64,000 bases of DNA, from positions 1 to 64,000 of the forward strand of contig DATLUO010000055.1 in NCBI GenBank assembly GCA_035533075.1, written 5' to 3'. The translations under genes and the position numbers were made by a program. Positions 44,162 through 51,526 of this stretch are shown piece after piece (positions within the stretch are counted from its first letter, which is position 1; each line of letters opens with the position of its first letter). Source of the DNA: Pirellulales bacterium (GTDB taxonomy: Bacteria; Planctomycetota; Planctomycetia; Pirellulales; JAICIG01). The notes under the pieces are model-generated. The model worked only from the letters and a program-made list of their open reading frames with translations. It had not been told where the DNA came from and did not search any database.

Positions 44162-44531
44162 GAACGACGCCTATGCTGATGACCCCAACCGTCCGCCCGA
44201 CTTCGCCGAATTGTGCGGCTATCCGCGTGGCACGTGTCTATCAACGATCTTTCAGCTTGAAGACGAGCGAATGGCAAGGGAAATCGCCGCCGGCACGTAC
44301 AAACCGCCAGAGCCGCCCGACCCGGATTACATGCCCGAAAACGTCATCGACGTGGAAAGTGAACTGCTGAAAATCCAAGGCAACCGCGACGGCTGGCGAG
44401 CGCGGCAACTTTTTTTGAAACGCGACTTGGCGGAAATGATTCGCCGAGAATGGCCGGACATTGACGCCGAGCCGGCCGCCACCAGTAGCGTGGCGAGCAA
44501 AGCGCACCACGATGAACACTGTGCAGAATGA
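44115..44531 (+). CDS. Small element protein, RLxxLExxR family, member 1
   Basis: A 138-residue charged protein of unknown function. It opens MSIKSRLTKLEKTRREN, a short helix shared with the next two genes, and ends its conserved part with PENVIDVESELLKIQ, also shared. Between them lies a proline-rich stretch (TYKPPEPPDPDYMPE). It overlaps the preceding gene by 47 bp and the following by 4 bp. The three adjacent paralogues look like a duplicated family. No catalytic residues are evident. Confidence 0.65.
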   Translation: MSIKSRLTKLEKTRRENDAYADDPNRPPDFAELCGYPRGTCLSTIFQLEDERMAREIAAGTYKPPEPPDPDYMPENVIDVESELLKIQGNRDGWRARQLFLKRDLAEMIRREWPDIDAEPAATSSVASKAHHDEHCAE

Positions 44532-44752
44532 ACGCTCGAATTCAAAGCCGGCTCGCAAAACTCGAAAGGCATCGTGGCGACCAGGGCAGGCCCGACCGAT
44601 CTTTGACCTTCACCGAAGCGTTTGGTTTGCCGCTCTGTAGGTTGCTCGAAATCTCCGATCGAATTCCGGCATCGCCGCCACCGACCGGGCCGCCGCCCAA
44701 CTTGTGCGACGTCGACGCCTACCTTGCTCAACTCGAAAGGGATGGGGAATGA
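44528..44752 (+). CDS. Small element protein, RLxxLExxR family, member 2
   Basis: A 74-residue protein, the shortest of three tandem relatives. It opens MNARIQSRLAKLERHRG and closes NLCDVDAYLAQLERD, matching the ends of its neighbours, with only a short SPPPTGPPP linker between. It overlaps the preceding and following genes by four bases each (ATGA), so the three are translationally coupled. The function is unknown; small coiled or helical proteins of this sort can be regulators or adaptors. Confidence 0.65.
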   Translation: MNARIQSRLAKLERHRGDQGRPDRSLTFTEAFGLPLCRLLEISDRIPASPPPTGPPPNLCDVDAYLAQLERDGE

Positions 44753-45012
44753 CCGCTCGCACACTGAGGGGCCGGCTCGACCGATTGGAAGCAAGGCGAG
44801 AGAACGATCACACGCCGCCAGATCCGTTCGCGTTTTTCTTGGGACTCGACCGCCCGGTAACGCTGGCCGAATTGCTCGACGCCGCCAGCGGCACCGTGGC
44901 GCCGCCGCACGACCCTACCGAACCATTGCCCAACGTCATTGACCTTGCCGCCGAGCTGGCGAAGCTCGACGCCGAAGCCGGCTACACGCGCAAAGAATCG
45001 CCGTTAGAATGA
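44749..45012 (+). CDS. Small element protein, RLxxLExxR family, member 3
   Basis: An 87-residue protein opening MTARTLRGRLDRLEARREN and closing PNVIDLAAELAKLDAEAG, the same N- and C-terminal signatures as the two genes before it. The middle contains FAFFLGLDRPVTLAELLDAA. It starts within the stop of the previous gene (ATGA). It is the last of the coupled trio and is followed by a spacer with a strong nested hairpin. Confidence 0.65.
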   Translation: MTARTLRGRLDRLEARRENDHTPPDPFAFFLGLDRPVTLAELLDAASGTVAPPHDPTEPLPNVIDLAAELAKLDAEAGYTRKESPLE

Positions 45013-45079
45013 CGGCACCAGGCGACCGTGCGTGAGTAGCTACACCGCGGTCAAAGATCACTTCCGGCTCGACGCCTTC

Positions 45080-45129
45080 TGCCTTTCGTTTCGGTGTCGG
45101 GCCGGGAGTGGCCCGCTTAACGAAAGGCA
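45080..45129 (+). promoter_or_regulatory. Nested hairpin in the leader of the following gene
   Basis: Outer arms TGCCTTTCGTT (45,080-45,090) and AACGAAAGGCA (45,119-45,129) are perfectly complementary over 11 bp. Inside, CGGGCC and GGCCCG (45,098-45,103 and 45,110-45,115) form a second stem. The structure ends three bases before the start codon at 45,133 and could hide the ribosome-binding site (GAAAGG lies in the outer arm). Confidence 0.6.
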
Positions 45130-45132
45130 TCT

Positions 45133-46503
45133 ATGGCAGACGATCATTGGCAAGGCGACCGCGACGCGCCAAAGCTCGACACACTGGCCGCCGTGAAGGT
45201 TTGGTTGGACCATGCCGTTGCGTGGGTGCGCTCGTTAAAAGGGACTCGCAGCGAAACGGCTGCAATGCCGCTCGCCGCGCGTACCATTCGCAACTTCTAT
45301 CGCGCTCTCGACCGCTTAGGCGTTTGTGACCGTCCACCGTGGCCAAGCGACCCGGCCGACGTTGAACAAGCCGAAGCCGCTCTAAGCGACTTGCTCGTAT
45401 GGGTGCGCCGACATTTGCCCAAACCCAGCCCCTACAGCGGTTGCACGCTGTTTGCCGGCGAAGGTATTCGCACCTTGGGAAATCTGCGCACTGCCCTGTT
45501 ATCTGAACAGCAAAGATCGCTGCCGGCTGACATGTTTCAACAATGCTCTGGCGACCAGGAACGTGCATTACAAGCGTTGAAAGCTCACCAGGAACTTACG
45601 GGCGACTTTCGCTCGTTTCCTATCGTGCAACGGGCCGACGCAATTTGTCGGCAGCGCTACGGCCAACAGTTGACGCAAGAATCATTGGACCGCATTCGTT
45701 TGGAATACCATGAAAAGACCGGTGAGCCGTTCGGCGCCGTCAACAACGAGCGGTTGAGAGACGTCCTCGACCTGGTGGAACAGATACCGCTTCGCACCTA
45801 TCCGGTATGCTTTGCTGGGCTACCCGAACTACAACCGCCGTCCGAAACGGACAAAGGACCGCCGGCGACCTCAGTGCCAGCAACCAGCCAAGCGACCGAC
45901 CAGGAACCGACGGCGACGGGGGCCGGCGAACAAGGCGAAGGGACCGGCGAGCAATTCATCTTCGCACGGGACGGGGACGGGTATTTCGTGAAGGGCTTTG
46001 GCGAATCGGGGCACGTCAAGGGCATGGTCGGGTTCAACCATGTCGCCAAGCTGATAGCGCAGCCTGGCACGCCGATCTTGATGACGGAGCTACTGGGCGC
46101 CGGCGATGCCGCGGCCGATCAACGTAGCCGTCAACCGGCGATGGACGCCCAAGCTAAACGGCAAGCAAATGAACGGCTGCAAGAGCTAGAACGGGAAATC
46201 GACGATGCCAAAGCCTGTAATGACGCTGCACGGCAAGAGCGGGCGATGGAAGAAAAAGAGCGGTATGTCGAGCAACTGAAAGCCGCTGCGGGGGTGCTAG
46301 GCAAAGATCGTGACATAAACAGCCAAGTGGACAAACACCGGCCGCGTATTCTAGGCGCCGTCAAGCGTGCTTGTGACGCACTTCGCAAATCGACGCCGCC
46401 AATGATCGAACTGGCCAACCATTTCCAGGCCGGCATTTCCACTGAAGGCGACACCGTCGTTTATCGTGCAGGGGCTTCATTAAGCTGGCGTGACCGCCAG
46501 TAA
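45133..46503 (+). CDS. Hypothetical coiled-coil regulator-like protein
   Basis: A 456-residue soluble protein and the second largest of the element. The N-terminal part is helical (LAAVKVWLDHAVAWVRSLK) and gives no clear family. The C-terminal half begins FIFARDGDGYFVKGFGESGH, a small beta unit, continues with a segment that resembles ones I recall from planctomycete and actinobacterial regulatory proteins, then a coiled coil (RLQELEREIDDAKACNDAAR), and ends with helices including RILGAVKRACDALRK. The GTGEQ-rich region around residue 265 is a linker. It lies after a hairpin-containing leader that may regulate translation. Confidence 0.6.
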   Translation: MADDHWQGDRDAPKLDTLAAVKVWLDHAVAWVRSLKGTRSETAAMPLAARTIRNFYRALDRLGVCDRPPWPSDPADVEQAEAALSDLLVWVRRHLPKPSPYSGCTLFAGEGIRTLGNLRTALLSEQQRSLPADMFQQCSGDQERALQALKAHQELTGDFRSFPIVQRADAICRQRYGQQLTQESLDRIRLEYHEKTGEPFGAVNNERLRDVLDLVEQIPLRTYPVCFAGLPELQPPSETDKGPPATSVPATSQATDQEPTATGAGEQGEGTGEQFIFARDGDGYFVKGFGESGHVKGMVGFNHVAKLIAQPGTPILMTELLGAGDAAADQRSRQPAMDAQAKRQANERLQELEREIDDAKACNDAARQERAMEEKERYVEQLKAAAGVLGKDRDINSQVDKHRPRILGAVKRACDALRKSTPPMIELANHFQAGISTEGDTVVYRAGASLSWRDRQ

Positions 46504-46510
46504 CGAAAAT

Positions 46511-46616
46511 AGTAACGCGCCGCGTTACTCAGTAACGCGATTCGTTACGCCATAGTCTTCAAAGAGCGGTAGGTCACAGTGACCGCCGCCAACTGACACC
46601 ACTTGGAGACTATGGT
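46511..46616 (+). promoter_or_regulatory. Palindrome cluster upstream of AlpA/Xis-like gene
   Basis: Four inverted repeats lie in 105 bp: AGTAACGCG-C-CGCGTTACT (46,511-46,529), GTAACG-5 bp-CGTTAC (46,532-46,548), CCATAGTCT (46,550-46,558) pairing with AGACTATGG (46,607-46,615), and GGTCAC-A-GTGACC (46,572-46,584) inside the latter. The outer arm ends one base before the start codon at 46,617. They could be operators for the encoded HTH protein. Confidence 0.65.
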
Positions 46617-46853
46617 ATGAAATCGGCAACGATTGCACGGGATGCTACGCCCGTGGCCATGCTTGACGTGACGCAAGTAGCGGCACTGCTTGGCTGTAGC
46701 CCGCGACACGTCTACCGCCTTTCTGACGCTGGGCGAATGCCGCGCCCCGTTCGCTTGGGTTCGTTAGTTCGCTGGTCGAAAACTTCTCTCGACCAGTGGA
46801 TTGCCCAAGGCTGCCCGAATTGCCGCACTGCCGGCAAGGGGGCAGGCCAATGA
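46617..46853 (+). CDS. AlpA/excisionase-type HTH protein
   Basis: A 78-residue protein with a MerR-like winged helix-turn-helix: MLDVTQVAALLGCSPRHVYR is the recognition unit, and MPRPVRLGSLVRWSKTSLDQ forms the wing and following helix. This is the AlpA/Xis/helix_turn_helix_17 pattern used by excisionases and prophage activators. It is preceded by a cluster of palindromes and overlaps the next gene by four bases. It is the best candidate for the recombination directionality factor of the element or for its transcriptional switch. Confidence 0.85.
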   Translation: MKSATIARDATPVAMLDVTQVAALLGCSPRHVYRLSDAGRMPRPVRLGSLVRWSKTSLDQWIAQGCPNCRTAGKGAGQ

Positions 46854-47251
46854 ACGACAATTTCGATGTAACGGAAGGCGCACGCCGCAAAGACGACGAG
46901 CTACAACGGCTCGCCAAACTCCGCGCGTTGCATGTTAACCGTGGCAGACGCGCACTACTGACGGCGCTGCTGGCGCACGGGACCGGGACGGCTGATGACG
47001 TGCGGGCCGCGCTCGACTTACCTGCCGCCGTCAACCCGGTTTGCCTTGGGGCAGTGGCGCCGCCGCTGGCCAAGGCCGGAATTATCACGCTGGCGGGCTT
47101 CGCTCAAACGCGCCGCCCGAAAGCGCACGCCCGCCCGCTATCAGTCTGGGCACTGAGCGACCGGGCCGCGGCGGAGCAATGGCTGGCCGATCACCCCGAC
47201 CAGTCTGATGATGATGACCAGGGCGCCGTACAAACGACGCTCTGGGTCTGA
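46850..47251 (+). CDS. Winged-helix-like hypothetical protein
   Basis: A 133-residue protein. RALLTALLAHGTGTADDVRA (about 33-52) and LGAVAPPLAKAGIITLAGFA (about 64-83) fit a winged helix such as those of phage replication or regulatory proteins, with KAHARPLSVWALSD forming the wing. The tail is acidic (HPDQSDDDDQGA). It starts in the stop codon of the AlpA-like gene. No exact family is recognised, and a role in gene control or replication initiation is inferred from the fold. Confidence 0.6.
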   Translation: MNDNFDVTEGARRKDDELQRLAKLRALHVNRGRRALLTALLAHGTGTADDVRAALDLPAAVNPVCLGAVAPPLAKAGIITLAGFAQTRRPKAHARPLSVWALSDRAAAEQWLADHPDQSDDDDQGAVQTTLWV

Positions 47252-47332
47252 CGACGTGCCGAGCGCGACGGGTGACGCCGCCGCGCTCGACTTCTCCTTT
47301 TCTCGACAACCCTTTTCCTCGAAAGGCAAAAC

Positions 47333-47854
47333 ATGCCAAGAAAATCTCTGTCAGACATTCTACAAGGCGATGCACGGGCACGCCTACAGCAAGCATGGGA
47401 TTCGGCCAAACCTGCCGACGAATTCACGCCGTTACCCAAGGGCGAATACGTGTCCATGCTGGAATCGACCGAATCGTTTCAGGCCAAGACGGGAACCGCG
47501 GGATTTAAACTGACGTTCCGTATCACCGAAGGCGAGTATGCCGGCCGACGATGCTGGTACGATGTTTGGCTGACGGAAGCCGCGGCGAGCATGGCGAAAA
47601 CCGATCTCGGCAAACTCGGCATTCATCGCGTCGAACAACTTGACCAGCCAACGCCGCAAGGCATCGTATGCCGCATCAAGGTTGTCGTGCGCGAAAGCGA
47701 TGACGGCGACCAGTACAACCGCGTGAAGTGGTTCGACGTGGACCATATCGAGCCGCCGGCGCCCGACCCGTTTGCGCCGAGCTCCGCCGGCGAGCACCGG
47801 GCCGACGCCGAGCACCAGGACGGCGACGAAAGCGAAGGGGGCAATCCGCAATGA
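47333..47854 (+). CDS. DUF669-family phage protein
   Basis: A 173-residue protein matching DUF669, a family found in phages near replication and recombination genes. The family core is LPKGEYVSMLESTESFQAKT (about 34-53), FRITEGEYAGRRCWYDVWLT (about 61-80) and VVVRESDDGDQYNRVKWF (about 116-133), followed by an acidic tail. In other phages it lies beside RecA-like or single-strand annealing genes and may bind single-stranded DNA. Here it directly precedes the primase gene, overlapping it by four bases, which supports a DNA-replication role. Confidence 0.82.
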   Translation: MPRKSLSDILQGDARARLQQAWDSAKPADEFTPLPKGEYVSMLESTESFQAKTGTAGFKLTFRITEGEYAGRRCWYDVWLTEAAASMAKTDLGKLGIHRVEQLDQPTPQGIVCRIKVVVRESDDGDQYNRVKWFDVDHIEPPAPDPFAPSSAGEHRADAEHQDGDESEGGNPQ

Positions 47855-48822
47855 CGACGCTTCCCTACGGCTTTCGCGTCGTGGGGAGCACGTGGGAAGT
47901 GCGGCGGCTGGTCGATGCCGCCACCGCACTTTCCGCGCATTGCTCTTGCGACCCCAAGGCCGAACTACACCGCGAATGCTACTTGTCGGCGTTTCAGTAC
48001 GGCGATGATTTTCGTCGGCACTTGGAAGTGACCGGCTCGACGGCGGAGTTTACCGGCGAATGCTGGGCACCGTGGCTGTGGTTCGACGTTGATCGTGCCG
48101 ACTTGACGGTTGCCTTGACCGACGCCCGCCGGCTCGCCGTGACGATCGACGAGCGCTATCGCTTGGGCGACGGCGACTTGCTCGCCTTCTATTCGGGCAG
48201 CAAGGGGTTTCATATCGGGCTGCCGACTTCGCTCTGGTTGCCGAAGCCGGCCGCGACGTTCCATAAGATCGCACGGCGGTTTGCCGAACGGCTCGCCGAG
48301 CTGGCCGGCGTGACGATCGACACCGGCGTGTACGACAAGGTGCGTTTGTTCCGCGCACCAAACTCTCGCCACCCCAAGACGGGTTTTCATAAGCGCCGGC
48401 TTTCGCTCGACGAACTGCTTGGGCTTTCGCTCGACGGCATTCAGGCGTTGGCCGCCGAGCCGTCGCCGTTCGATCTGCCAGAGCCGGCCGCGACGAACGA
48501 CCAGGCCGCTGCGGATTGGCTCGACGCCCAAGACCATGTAACGACGCAAGGCGAAGTGAACGCGGCAAGGCGAGCCGAACGAAATGGCTCGCCGACATTG
48601 AATCGCTCGACGCTCGAAATCATTTGCGACGGCGATGCGCTCGCCACCGGCGACCGACACCGAATGCTGTTCAGTGCAGCCGCAAACCTTGGCGAGTTTG
48701 GTTGCCCCGACGAACTGGCGCTGGCCTTGTTGCTCGACGCGGGGCTTGATTCGGGGCTGCCGCCGAAAGACGTGCGGCGGCAAATCGAATGCGGGTTGAC
48801 GCACGGAAGGGGGACGCGATGA
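47851..48822 (+). CDS. Archaeo-eukaryotic-type DNA primase
   Basis: A 323-residue primase. The metal-binding motif is WLWFDVDRAD (FDVD at 78-81), followed by FYSGSKGFHIGLP (about 113-125), whose SGSKGFH is the nucleotide-binding S-x-H motif, and YDKVRLFRAPNSRHPKTG with the third conserved region. Together they mark an AEP (PrimPol/small-subunit) fold. C-terminal helices with DRHRMLFSAAANLGEFG resemble the PriCT-type extension. It would make primers for replication of the element. It overlaps the helicase gene by four bases, and the pair forms a primase-helicase unit. Confidence 0.85.
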   Translation: MTTLPYGFRVVGSTWEVRRLVDAATALSAHCSCDPKAELHRECYLSAFQYGDDFRRHLEVTGSTAEFTGECWAPWLWFDVDRADLTVALTDARRLAVTIDERYRLGDGDLLAFYSGSKGFHIGLPTSLWLPKPAATFHKIARRFAERLAELAGVTIDTGVYDKVRLFRAPNSRHPKTGFHKRRLSLDELLGLSLDGIQALAAEPSPFDLPEPAATNDQAAADWLDAQDHVTTQGEVNAARRAERNGSPTLNRSTLEIICDGDALATGDRHRMLFSAAANLGEFGCPDELALALLLDAGLDSGLPPKDVRRQIECGLTHGRGTR

Positions 48823-49757
48823 CCGCGACGTTCCAAACCGCCGGTGACGTGTTCGACGGCTGGCGCGATGACGTGCTCACCGGCTCGCCGCCCGTGCTCT
48901 ATCCGATCGGCGCCGGCGACCTGGCACGCATTGAAACCGGGCCGGGGCTGGTGACGTTGATAGGCGGGGCACCGGGAGCGGGCAAGAGCGCATTCGTTAT
49001 GCAGGCCGTGACCGACGCCTTGCGGTTGACGCCTTCGCTTCGCGCTCTGGTTTGCTCTATCGAAATGCCGCCGCGTGTTTTGCTCGACCGCCAGCTTGCA
49101 CGGCTAAGCGGCATCGACCTTACCGCAATTCGCTACCGACGCTTTGACGCTTCGCACGCCGATCGGCTCGACCAGGCGATGCACACGTTGGAAGCCGTAG
49201 GCGAGCGGTTGGCATTTGTACGGCCGCCGTTCGACTTGGAAAACGTGGCCGCCAGTGCCGACGCATTCCATGCCGACTTGATCGTGCTCGACTACATCCA
49301 ACGCATCCCGCCGCCGGGAACGCACGGCGACCGCCGCGGGTCCGTTGACGCCAGCATGAATTACTTGCGGCAGTTTGCCGACGCGGGGGTGGCCGTTATC
49401 GTCGTGGCCGCCGTGGCACGGGCAAAAGACCATCAAGGCCGTTCGTCCTACGATGGCGACGGGTTGAACCTGGCATCGTTCCGCGAATCGAGCGAATTGG
49501 AATTCGGGGCGGACGATGCTTTCATTCTGGCGCCCGACGGCAAGCACGATGACCAGGTTGTGCTCCGCCACTTGAAGGCACGCCACACGGAACCGAAAGA
49601 CGTGGTGCTGCGGTTCGACCGCTCGCACCAGTCTTTTACGCCCGTGACCGCCGGCGAAGTCTGGACGCCCGAAAAAGGCCGGCTGCAAACGGCGTTGGCT
49701 TCGCTCTGGAATCGCACCGACGCGGCCGACGATGACCAGGGGGGCGACGATGAATGA
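48819..49757 (+). CDS. DnaB-like RecA-fold replicative helicase/ATPase
   Basis: A 312-residue P-loop ATPase of the DnaB/KaiC/RecA group. Walker A is GGAPGAGKSAF (49-59). Next comes LVCSIEMPPRVLLDRQLARL, a DnaB hallmark, then Walker B LIVLDYIQRI, and VVAAVARAKDHQG near the DnaB H3/H4 region, with VLRHLKARHTEPKDVVLRF as the final strand pair containing a likely arginine finger. The N-terminal DnaB domain is absent, as in many satellite and plasmid helicases. It follows the primase in an ATGA overlap. Confidence 0.85.
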   Translation: MTATFQTAGDVFDGWRDDVLTGSPPVLYPIGAGDLARIETGPGLVTLIGGAPGAGKSAFVMQAVTDALRLTPSLRALVCSIEMPPRVLLDRQLARLSGIDLTAIRYRRFDASHADRLDQAMHTLEAVGERLAFVRPPFDLENVAASADAFHADLIVLDYIQRIPPPGTHGDRRGSVDASMNYLRQFADAGVAVIVVAAVARAKDHQGRSSYDGDGLNLASFRESSELEFGADDAFILAPDGKHDDQVVLRHLKARHTEPKDVVLRFDRSHQSFTPVTAGEVWTPEKGRLQTALASLWNRTDAADDDQGGDDE

Positions 49758-50166
49758 GCCGCGAATACTACCCGGTTGCTCGACGCTGCCACCAATGAAG
49801 CCGGCGACCAACGGCAAGGCCGGCTCGATGACCGGCGACCAGAATGGCAGGGACAAGAAAACAGCGAAGCGAAAGACGGGCGACCGCTTCGCCATTCTCA
49901 ATGCCTTCATCGACTTCACGATGGGCGACCTCGATCGTGCTGAAATGGCTGTTTGGTTCGCCTTGTACCGCGACACCAAACCGGACGGGCTGGCCCGAAC
50001 GTCGCAAGCCGATCTTGCTCGCCGAGCCGGCACGACCGACCGCACGGTACGGCGAGCTATCGCCAGTTTGGAGCGACGGCGTTTGCTGAAAATCGTACAT
50101 CGGGGCGGTTTGCAAAAAGGGGCATCGACCTACCGGATTTTGCCATTGATGAAGCCGCCGCAATAG
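49750..50166 (+). CDS. Winged-helix replication/regulatory protein
   Basis: A 138-residue protein. A basic N-terminal region (NGRDKKTAKRKTGDRF) precedes a winged helix (about 55-125): LDRAEMAVWFALYRDTKPDG, ARTSQADLARRAGTTDRTVR and LLKIVHRGGLQKGASTYRIL as the wing. The fold is that of GntR/MarR-like or Rep-type DNA-binding proteins. It overlaps the helicase gene and is followed at once by a block of palindromes, which it may bind as repressor or as origin-binding protein. Confidence 0.65.
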   Translation: MNEPRILPGCSTLPPMKPATNGKAGSMTGDQNGRDKKTAKRKTGDRFAILNAFIDFTMGDLDRAEMAVWFALYRDTKPDGLARTSQADLARRAGTTDRTVRRAIASLERRRLLKIVHRGGLQKGASTYRILPLMKPPQ

Positions 50167-50278
50167 GACACCCATGTCCGGTTGTAATAGGACATTTGGC
50201 GTCATTTACTGCGGACACCCATGTCCTATATCCCATAAGGGACCATAAGAGCGTCCCCTTAATGGTCGCTACGCGACC
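50166..50278 (+). promoter_or_regulatory. Palindrome array: candidate operator or origin
   Basis: Two identical copies of GGACACCCATGTCC (50,166-50,179 and 50,213-50,226), each with arms GGACA/TGTCC, and a half-site GGACATTTGG between them. These are followed by a CATAAG-GGAC-CATAAG direct repeat and a GGTCGC-TAC-GCGACC hairpin (50,264-50,278). The array sits directly after a winged-helix gene and the primase-helicase pair. Confidence 0.6.
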
Positions 50279-50366
50279 GGGGCCGCTGAAACAGAAAATC
50301 AACGCGCCGCCGACGCTGGTGTCCGCCGGCTGGTGCTTTTATGACCGACACCACGAAAGGGTTTGC

Positions 50367-50738
50367 ATGACTGAGAAGAAAACCTTGATCGAACAAGCCG
50401 AAGCGTTGTGGGCCAAGTGGTATGGCAACGGGGAGGAAGCAGAATGGACGTGGCAGGCCCGCATTCAAGACATTCTTGAGCGGAATGTCATCGACGCCGA
50501 GCATATTCGCGTGCTGCTCACCGCTGCCGTCGAAACCGCGAATGCGGACCCCGACACCAAAGAGCATTGGATGGTCGACGAGGATTACGCTTCGGACTGT
50601 ATGGATGCGCTCGCCAGTGCGGAATGGAAGGCGTTCACGGACAAGCACCCGTCCCTGATGTTCGATCTTTTTCTGCTTGCATCGCTGGCGGACAAAGCCG
50701 TAATCGCTGGGCAGTGCGCCGGCGCGGCCGGGGAGTAA
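50367..50738 (+). CDS. Hypothetical element protein
   Basis: A 123-residue acidic, mainly helical protein: TLIEQAEALWAKWYGNGEEA, RIQDILERNVIDAEHIRVLL and FDLFLLASLADKAVIAGQC. There is no catalytic motif, signal or membrane segment, and I do not recognise a family. It follows a 200-bp palindrome-containing spacer, so it may start a new transcript. The next gene follows after 5 bp. Confidence 0.6.
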   Translation: MTEKKTLIEQAEALWAKWYGNGEEAEWTWQARIQDILERNVIDAEHIRVLLTAAVETANADPDTKEHWMVDEDYASDCMDALASAEWKAFTDKHPSLMFDLFLLASLADKAVIAGQCAGAAGE

Positions 50739-50743
50739 TCAAC

Positions 50744-51247
50744 ATGCCCACCGACGCCGCCTTGCTGGCCCAACTGCAAACGCTCTGGCAGGCCGCTACG
50801 CCGCCGATCGTGCCGCCGGCCGTCTGTAGCGACCGACCGCCGGCAAATCCGCCACACGTGCCGCATTTGCCGCCCGTAGACGAGCAAGACGAAGTGCTCG
50901 ACGTGGGCGACCAGGCCGCCCGCGTTTGCTTGTGGCCGGACGAACCGACCGCCGCCGATCTAGGGCCGTTCGCCATGCTCGACGATACCGACCGCGATTA
51001 TTTGCTAGGCCGGCATCGCTACCCGGAACCGTGCGGATTCTGTGAGGGCCGTTATCGCCACAACCCGCAATGCGTGGCCTTGTGCCCTGAGTGGCAGATT
51101 GCCATGCCCTTTGGCAAGCATAAGGGTAAGCCGGTTGCCAGTCTCGACCACGATTATCTGGCATGGCTGCTGAAATGCGGGATGGAACTGAACGCCGAGC
51201 TACGCCGCGAAATCGAGCGGGTTTTGGACATCCCGAATGACACTTGA
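50744..51247 (+). CDS. Zinc-ribbon protein with GKHKG (DUF3820-like) domain
   Basis: A 167-residue protein. After a proline-rich N-terminus comes a Cys-rich stretch (EPCGFCEGRYRHNPQCVALC, about 104-123) that could bind zinc. The C-terminus (IAMPFGKHKGKPVASLDHDY and LAWLLK) matches DUF3820, a small domain often fused to 3'-5' exonucleases or found in phage DNA-handling proteins. The nuclease domain itself is absent. A role in DNA handling during element replication is a cautious inference from these motifs. Confidence 0.68.
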   Translation: MPTDAALLAQLQTLWQAATPPIVPPAVCSDRPPANPPHVPHLPPVDEQDEVLDVGDQAARVCLWPDEPTAADLGPFAMLDDTDRDYLLGRHRYPEPCGFCEGRYRHNPQCVALCPEWQIAMPFGKHKGKPVASLDHDYLAWLLKCGMELNAELRREIERVLDIPNDT

Positions 51248-51277
51248 CAATAATCACGCAACGCCGATAATAGCATC

Positions 51278-51523
51278 ATGGCGAAACAACGCACCGGAGC
51301 AATAACCGACGCCGAGCCGATCACAACGGCCGTGCGGCGGGCGATTCAGGAAAGCGGCATGACCCGCTACCGCATTCACAAGGCGACCGGCATTGACCAG
51401 GCCGCCTTGACGCGGTTCATGCACGGAACGACCGGGCTGTCTACGGCAACGCTCGACAAACTGGCGCCAGTCTTGGGGCTGCAATTGATCGTGAAACCGC
51501 AATCCCAGCGAAAAGCGAAGTGA
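51278..51523 (+). CDS. XRE-type HTH regulator
   Basis: An 81-residue protein with a Cro/C1-type helix-turn-helix: RRAIQESGMTRYRIHKATGI, DQAALTRFMHGTTGLSTATL and KLAPVLGLQLIV. The fit to XRE regulators is good and the length is minimal. It lies directly upstream of the integrase (3-bp gap), so it may control integrase expression or the integrate/excise decision. A basic tail (KPQSQRKAK) ends the protein. Confidence 0.82.
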   Translation: MAKQRTGAITDAEPITTAVRRAIQESGMTRYRIHKATGIDQAALTRFMHGTTGLSTATLDKLAPVLGLQLIVKPQSQRKAK

Positions 51524-51526
51524 CCT

